Of a DNA stretch of 64,000 nucleotides, positions 60,037 to 64,000 are shown one piece after another; the stretch's first letter is position 1; each line of letters begins with the position of its first letter. Made by a program: the position numbers and the translations under genes. The stretch is from Halobacillus campisalis (GTDB lineage: Bacteria > Bacillota > Bacilli > Bacillales > Halobacillaceae): positions 619,367 to 683,366 of the forward strand of contig NZ_JAPVRC010000002.1 of the NCBI RefSeq assembly GCF_030345335.1, given 5' to 3'. Below the pieces are notes generated by a model. That model had not been told where the DNA came from. It did no database searches and was given only the letters and a program-made list of their open reading frames with translations.

Positions 60037-60678
60037 TTGGAATCATTTATTCGCAATGACCAGTTCAACTTAATAAAAAGCCAGACACACCAACTGATCA
60101 ATGGTCACTCCACCGTCAAAGATAATGCAGTGCTCCAAGCGTTAAAGTCTCTATCTGAAGAAAAGGTTCTTCAATCGTTTCAAGAGCTTTCAGTGGAACA
60201 AGAAACCATGGTAAAACAAGTGACAAAAATAGAAGACCAGGCCGATGCTGTTCTCGTACTTTCACGACTTAAGCATTATGTACTTCCATTTCCGGAAATA
60301 AAAGAAAATACATTAAAAAAATTATTCCCAAAAGTTAAAAAGATGAAATTTCCTTTATTGCTTGATGTCGACCGTAGAGAGTTATCCTATTTAGGATGGG
60401 ACGACCATGGGGCGCACCGGAAGTATATTGTGTTCCAAGGAGAAGAAGGTCTTCAAGGTATCGCTGGGTCATTTACTAAATCCGGCCAAAATGGAATTTG
60501 TTCGATTTGCAGTCAGTACGAACGTGTGGGGATGTTCACAACAACTATTAAAGAATCCGATCAGCATACTGTAAAGAGAGGAAATTATATCTGCCAGGAC
60601 AGTATGGCTTGTAACCAGCATCTTACGAAAATCGATCCGTTTAATGAGTTTGTAGATCGTTTAATGGTTAACCAATAA
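60037..60678 (+). CDS. FusB-like elongation factor G-binding protein
   Basis: A protein of 213 aa, the usual FusB/FusC length. N-terminal four-helix bundle (residues 1-85) and a C-terminal treble-clef zinc finger with Cys ligands in GICSICSQYE and ICQDSMACNQHL. FusB proteins bind EF-G and free it from ribosomes locked by fusidic acid; chromosomal homologs may be general EF-G rescue factors. TTG start with GAGGGAGGGG, possibly cotranscribed with the VOC gene. Confidence 0.87.
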   Translation: MESFIRNDQFNLIKSQTHQLINGHSTVKDNAVLQALKSLSEEKVLQSFQELSVEQETMVKQVTKIEDQADAVLVLSRLKHYVLPFPEIKENTLKKLFPKVKKMKFPLLLDVDRRELSYLGWDDHGAHRKYIVFQGEEGLQGIAGSFTKSGQNGICSICSQYERVGMFTTTIKESDQHTVKRGNYICQDSMACNQHLTKIDPFNEFVDRLMVNQ

Positions 60679-60680
60679 AC

Positions 60681-60713
60681 AGACAGGCTGATTCATACGA
60701 AAGCAGCCTGTCT
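60681..60713. terminator. Hairpin after the FusB-like gene
   Basis: AGACAGGCTG (60681-60690) pairs with CAGCCTGTCT (60704-60713). The plus-strand exit lacks a T-run, while the minus-strand exit reads GTTTATT. Confidence 0.6.
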
Positions 60714-60724
60714 AATTGGGAATC

Positions 60725-60877
60725 TTACTTTACACCAATGGCATCATAAGCCTGGTGTACGGAAAACACTTCCTGCGAATCAATTCCGTACAGGTCTATG
60801 GCTGATTGAACCGCAGCCTGCCTCATCATGCTGAAGTCAGAGGTAGCCGTCAAATATTTGGTAAGCGCACGGTAGTA
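60725..60877 (-). pseudogene. C-terminal remnant of an M4 neutral metalloprotease
   Basis: The minus-strand frame reads [20 protein letters not shown] and continues to [17 protein letters not shown] before a stop. This is the conserved end of thermolysin/bacillolysin-type peptidases (YRALT.YLT, DLYG, SQEV.SV..A.DA.GV). Nothing of the catalytic HExxH part is present. Directly upstream, in another frame, is the tail of a broken response regulator, so the fragment was left by a deletion or rearrangement. Confidence 0.8.
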
Positions 60878-60879
60878 GG

Positions 60880-61394
60880 ATGCGGGCAATCTCTTTATTA
60901 GTTAAACCTTTAGATAATTCTCTTAATACTTCTTTGTTCTCGTTGAGTAAGAGTTGACTCAGGTGATAGTGAATGTTTTTGGCTGCGATAATGTATTAAC
61001 AAATCCTTAGTCATAGATGGGGGAAGCACACAATCCCCTTTATACACGTTCATAATTCAATAAATCAATTCTTTACTCGTTGTTTCTTTTAATAAGTAAC
61101 CTGAGGCCCCGCATCATGAGCACTTTGTAAATATTGTTTGTCATCAGCTACAGTGAGGATGAGTACTTTACTTGTTGAGTGGTACTGTGTAATATATGAT
61201 GTTAATTCGATTCCGCTTTCTCCGTGGAGATGGATATCCAATATGATAATATCCGGTTGAATTTCCGTCAGCTTTTCTTTCACTTCTATAGGACGACTCG
61301 CTTCTGCGATGTCTTCCATTTTTTCCAAATTGATTACGTGGGAAATTTCATCTCTTAAAACAGTATGATCATCAACTACCATAACACTTATCAT
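60880..61394 (-). pseudogene. Broken NarL/LuxR-type response regulator
   Basis: The receiver domain is readable from ATG 61394: VVDDHTVLRDEI, phosphoacceptor Asp53 in ILDIHLHGESG. After about residue 96 a one-base loss breaks the frame: GASGYLLKETTSKELI continues in a second frame, then LPPSMTKDLLIHYRSQ and TLTQREQ in a third, and [17 protein letters not shown], the start of the LuxR helix-turn-helix, in a fourth reading. The recognition helix is missing, replaced by the M4 remnant. No histidine kinase gene nearby. Confidence 0.8.
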
Positions 61395-61873
61395 AGAATT
61401 TTCTGCCTCCTGTTTTAATTACGCAAGAAAAAATACCTAGACGAAAATCATCAAATTCCAACAATTTTATTCTTCATAACGAACGAGTTAGTGACGGTAA
61501 TCTACAAAAAGCTATTCTAAGACTGATAACATAGTATTGAATAGTTAAATATTGTTTTGAAGCTGTATAATCCCACATGTTCTTCAGAGAACATGTCCTC
61601 TAATCTTTATGTATGATACATATATTACCGTTTGGAGCGGTTTCTTTCCACTATAATACAAAACAATGATCTTAATAAAGTAAGTGTGATCTAGTGATTT
61701 TTCAGTGTTTATGAACTATAATAATAGGGATATTTTACAAAAAAATTACTAAGTGTTACGTTTGTATCACTGTTTTAGTGTACCTTTGTATGAATTTATC
61801 CTTATAAAGGAGATCTATGCACTAATTTAGTCTCTATGAAATGTTAGCAAATGTAATTGAAAAGGAGCATGAA
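61395..61873. other. AT-rich gene-free interval
   Basis: No ORF with a ribosome site. One perfect 9-bp inverted repeat with 4-nt loop (ACATGTTCT-TCAG-AGAACATGT, 61575-61596) could be an operator or hairpin. The ribosome site of the next gene (AAAGGAG) is at about 61861. Confidence 0.4.
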
Positions 61874-62401
61874 ATGTTAAATTCATCTTTCAAAAAAATT
61901 ATGGCGGGACTTTTTCTCGTCGCATTAATAGGTGTCGGTTTATTAATTTATTTTGTTGTCACTGACATCACTGCACAACAATCCGACAATGAAACGGCTA
62001 CGGCTGAAACAAACGAAGAAGAAACTTCCACAGATCAAATAGAAGAAACTCAAGAGACCGTTGGAGAGGATCATGTGGAAGTTGGTGATTTTGTCAGTGA
62101 TACCCATGATTTTTATAACGAAACGACCGGCTACGGGAGAACGGCAAGCATAGATTGGGACGAGCAGCGGTCAAAAGCGGAAGAGGTTTTATCTGAAATC
62201 GAGAACCTTTCCCCAGACGTAGAGTCTGACCCGCTGCAAAATGATTTAAGTAAAATCAAGGGACTTGCTAATAACGTCATGGATGGAGAAGAGCTTGATG
62301 ATGTAAGAGATCTTCATCGGATGTTCCATGATCTTGATATCGCTTTAAATTCATATAATGGATCAGACAAAATTTGGAACGTCACAGAAACTTTGGAATA
62401 A
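61874..62401 (+). CDS. Hypothetical membrane-anchored acidic protein
   Basis: A protein of 175 aa from ATG 61874 (AAAGGAG 6 nt upstream; the longer frame lacks a site). One N-terminal membrane helix (GLFLVALIGVGLLIYFVV), then a strongly acidic Glu/Thr linker of about 50 residues, then a helical domain of about 100 residues with TTGYGRTASIDWDEQ. Probably exposed outside the cell. No family recognised. Confidence 0.75.
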   Translation: MLNSSFKKIMAGLFLVALIGVGLLIYFVVTDITAQQSDNETATAETNEEETSTDQIEETQETVGEDHVEVGDFVSDTHDFYNETTGYGRTASIDWDEQRSKAEEVLSEIENLSPDVESDPLQNDLSKIKGLANNVMDGEELDDVRDLHRMFHDLDIALNSYNGSDKIWNVTETLE

Positions 62402-62451
62402 GTTACTGACGGTAACCTTTTAAAAGTTTCTGTTTGAAGTTGATTAATAAC

Positions 62452-62500
62452 AAAACGAAAAACCTCATTGCATGGAGTAATGAGGTTTTTCGTTTTGTGT
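62452..62500 (+). terminator. Terminator of the acidic membrane protein gene
   Basis: An 18-bp perfect stem (62452-62469 with 62479-62496), AAAACGAAAAACCTCATT and complement. Confidence 0.9.
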
Positions 62501-62567
62501 CATTATCGTATATAACTCCTAAAAGGTTGGAAAAATAAAAGAAACAATTAAATGGGAGTTTGTATAC

Positions 62568-63467
62568 ATGAAGTATGATTGTATTATAATTGGCGGTGGA
62601 ATTGCAGGGTTGCAGGCTTCGATTCAGCTTGGCCGCTATAACCGATCCGTTCTAGTCATTGATTCAGACGATGGTCGATCGAACCGATGCTTGAAATATA
62701 ATAATATTCTCGGGTTTCCAGGAGGGGTGAGCGGACCAACCCTCCGCAATAATGGCCGCTTGCAAGCAAAAGAGTCGGGTGTGGAATTCCTTTTTGGCGA
62801 AGTGACCGGACTTAAGAGAAATAAGGCTTTCTTTTCTTTAAAAACAGCATGTGGACTAGAGTATGCAGCTGCGACTGTTTTACTTGCTACAGGAGTTAAA
62901 GATCATATTCCGGATATCGACGGTATCCAACAGTGCCTGGGATCCTCCATATATGTTTGCCCGGATTGCGACGGGTATGAAATAACAGGAAAAACTACGT
63001 TAATTATTGGGGCGGGTGACGCTGGAGCTTCTATGACTTCTACGCTTTTGTATTGGTCTGATGATCTTACTTATTTCAATCACGGTGGTGGGGAAATATC
63101 GCATGTATTATTTCAACATCTGGAAGAGGAAGCAGTGAAAGTGAAGAATGGAACAATCAAAAGGATTATAACGAATGATGGTATTTTTAAAGGTGTAGAA
63201 GCAGCAGACGGGTCGACGATCTATGCTGAAAAAGGCTTTATCGCTTTTGGAGGTAATAAAGTAAAAACTGATTTAGCCGTCCAGGCAGGGGCGAAACTTC
63301 GTAAGAACAAGCATATAATTGTAGATCCTCAAACTAAAATGACAAGCGTCAAGAATCTCTGGGCAGCCGGAGACGCCTCTGCTCATTCAGAATTAGTTAC
63401 TGCAGCTATGGGAGAGGGTTCAATAGCTGCGATATGGATTCAAAAGGAATTGAAGAAGCAGAGATAA
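62568..63467 (+). CDS. Thioredoxin-reductase-like FAD/NAD(P) oxidoreductase
   Basis: A protein of 299 aa. FAD loop IIGGGIAGLQASIQLGR, redox-active CPDCDGYE (TrxB has CATC here), NAD(P) loop LIIGAGDAGASM and terminal FAD motif NLWAAGDAS. Low-molecular-weight TrxB family, but the CPDC centre and substrate side differ, so it may reduce another disulfide or a small-molecule acceptor. ATG 62568 with a weak GGGAG site. Monocistronic. Confidence 0.87.
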   Translation: MKYDCIIIGGGIAGLQASIQLGRYNRSVLVIDSDDGRSNRCLKYNNILGFPGGVSGPTLRNNGRLQAKESGVEFLFGEVTGLKRNKAFFSLKTACGLEYAAATVLLATGVKDHIPDIDGIQQCLGSSIYVCPDCDGYEITGKTTLIIGAGDAGASMTSTLLYWSDDLTYFNHGGGEISHVLFQHLEEEAVKVKNGTIKRIITNDGIFKGVEAADGSTIYAEKGFIAFGGNKVKTDLAVQAGAKLRKNKHIIVDPQTKMTSVKNLWAAGDASAHSELVTAAMGEGSIAAIWIQKELKKQR

Positions 63468-63489
63468 ATATTATAAGCAGTTCATAAGA

Positions 63490-63905
63490 GTCTTTTTCAA
63501 CAATATAGCAGGATAGTGGAAGACTTTATTTTGAGATAATCTGGGTTCGTTGCCGTATGAAGCGTCAGGGGTAGTTGGGAAGCTACTCTCTTTCCTGTGG
63601 GGGAAGTGGCGAGCTTCCTCGGGCTTTCAAGCCCTGCGGGATCGTCGCCTACATCCTTCTCCCACTTCTTACACTTATATTAGTCTAGGGCGTGGTTCCA
63701 ATCATAAACCTTATGGGGGACTATCCAGCTCCAGCGCTTAGCGGCTACTGAGACTTCCTTTACTTCTGTACGATAAGTCAACATCGAATCTCTTCGTTCT
63801 TCGTGTTTCCTTTATCTCCACCATCTCAGTCCAGTCCATACGCCGCTGAACGAAGCGCTTCCGCTTTTACAAAGGGAGTCTCGCAGCTTCCCAACCACAC
63901 CAATC
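63490..63905 (+). repeat. Composite repeat, module type 1, copy I
   Basis: Begins with the boundary motif (CAACAATATAGCAGGATAGT), then the hairpin arms GTTGGGAAGCT (about 63577) and AGCTTCCCAAC (about 63886). The core is interrupted by the nested 209-bp element. The arms differ from those of all other copies but pair exactly. Confidence 0.85.
63665..63873. repeat. Nested 209-bp repeat in copy I
   Basis: Same length and same insertion position (between TCTCCCAC and GGGAGTCTCGC) as in the copy at 38039-38247; GCCGCTGAACGAAGCGCTTC and ACGATAAGTCAACATCGAAT are identical in both. Confidence 0.85.
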
Positions 63906-63948
63906 GATATGAGATGAACGAACCCCCTTATACTGTTCTTTGAATTAT

Positions 63949-64000
63949 TTTTATCTCCGCCATCTCAGTCCAGTCCATACGCCGCTGAACGAAGTGCTTC
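63949..64000. repeat. Second partial copy of the nested repeat, cut by the window end
   Basis: TTTATCTCCGCCATCTCAGT then CCATACGCCGCTGAACGAAG repeats the end of the nested element about 140 bp after the first copy. Confidence 0.8.

Noticed and set aside
63550..63741. A 63-codon frame at the end of the window
   Set aside because: Falls entirely inside repeat copy I and its nested insert; not conserved in the other copies.

Overview
The window looks like chromosomal DNA of a moderately halophilic, low-GC, endospore-type Bacillaceae bacterium close to Halobacillus and related genera. This rests on Bacillus-style operons (trpEDCFBA with a TRAP-like leader, dppABCDE-ykfABCD, queCDE behind a preQ1 riboswitch, ald/adeR, yxlEFG), strong AGGAGG-type ribosome sites with many GTG and TTG starts, very acidic exported proteins, and a NaChBac-type sodium channel. 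The genus is inferred from remembered family resemblance; no search was run.

Layout. 0-3 kb: end of an SMR drug-efflux gene behind its TetR regulator, a small DUF3006-like protein, a PAS-STAS protein, a lipoprotein and a GNAT acetyltransferase. 3.1-3.8 kb: a non-coding composite repeat. 3.9-6.6 kb: an SDR and yxlGFE-like genes (minus strand). 6.7-13.5 kb: the trp operon with promoter, TRAP-like leader and, unusually, trpG as last gene. 13.6-14.2 kb: tRNA-Ala(GGC) and a stand-alone sigma region-4 protein. 14.6-16.5 kb: a TsuA-like thiosulfate transporter and a thioredoxin-fold peroxiredoxin. 16.57-17.05 kb (minus): a candidate large structured RNA of about 480 nt that I cannot assign to a family. 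17.5-19 kb: the sodium channel and a YpjP-like protein. 19-28.8 kb (minus): dppABCDE-ykfABCD for murein-peptide uptake and recycling, with a CodY box and a cre-like site at its promoter. 29-32 kb: PAP2, a Pmp3-like peptide and queCDE. 32.1-37.9 kb: a DUF4870 protein, a sortase substrate, repeats, GNAT, AraC and CNNM proteins. 37.9-38.8 kb: another composite repeat, inverted. 38.9-49.8 kb: ArAE exporter, threonine synthase-like enzyme, an ABC exporter, a phosphoesterase, P450/LysR, acyl-CoA thioesterase, ald and adeR. 50-51.2 kb: an unusual AbrB-AbrB-zinc-CHAD fusion. 51.4-54.1 kb: a NitT/TauT-type ABC importer. 54.2-54.8 kb: repeats. 54.9-63.5 kb: a basic peptide, an AbgT transporter, PadR-DUF2812, nitronate monooxygenase, DUF1801, VOC, a FusB-like EF-G-binding protein, a broken response regulator abutting an M4-protease tail, a membrane-anchored acidic protein and a TrxB-like flavoprotein. 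63.5-64 kb: repeats.

Most genes are ordinary housekeeping or accessory metabolism. The parts most worth following are the unassigned RNA at 16.57-17.05 kb, the AbrB-CHAD fusion at 50.0 kb, and the composite repeat family. The repeat family shows compensatory arm changes between copies and a 209-bp nested element at the same internal site in two copies. No rRNA genes, CRISPR array, transposase or prophage structural genes were seen.
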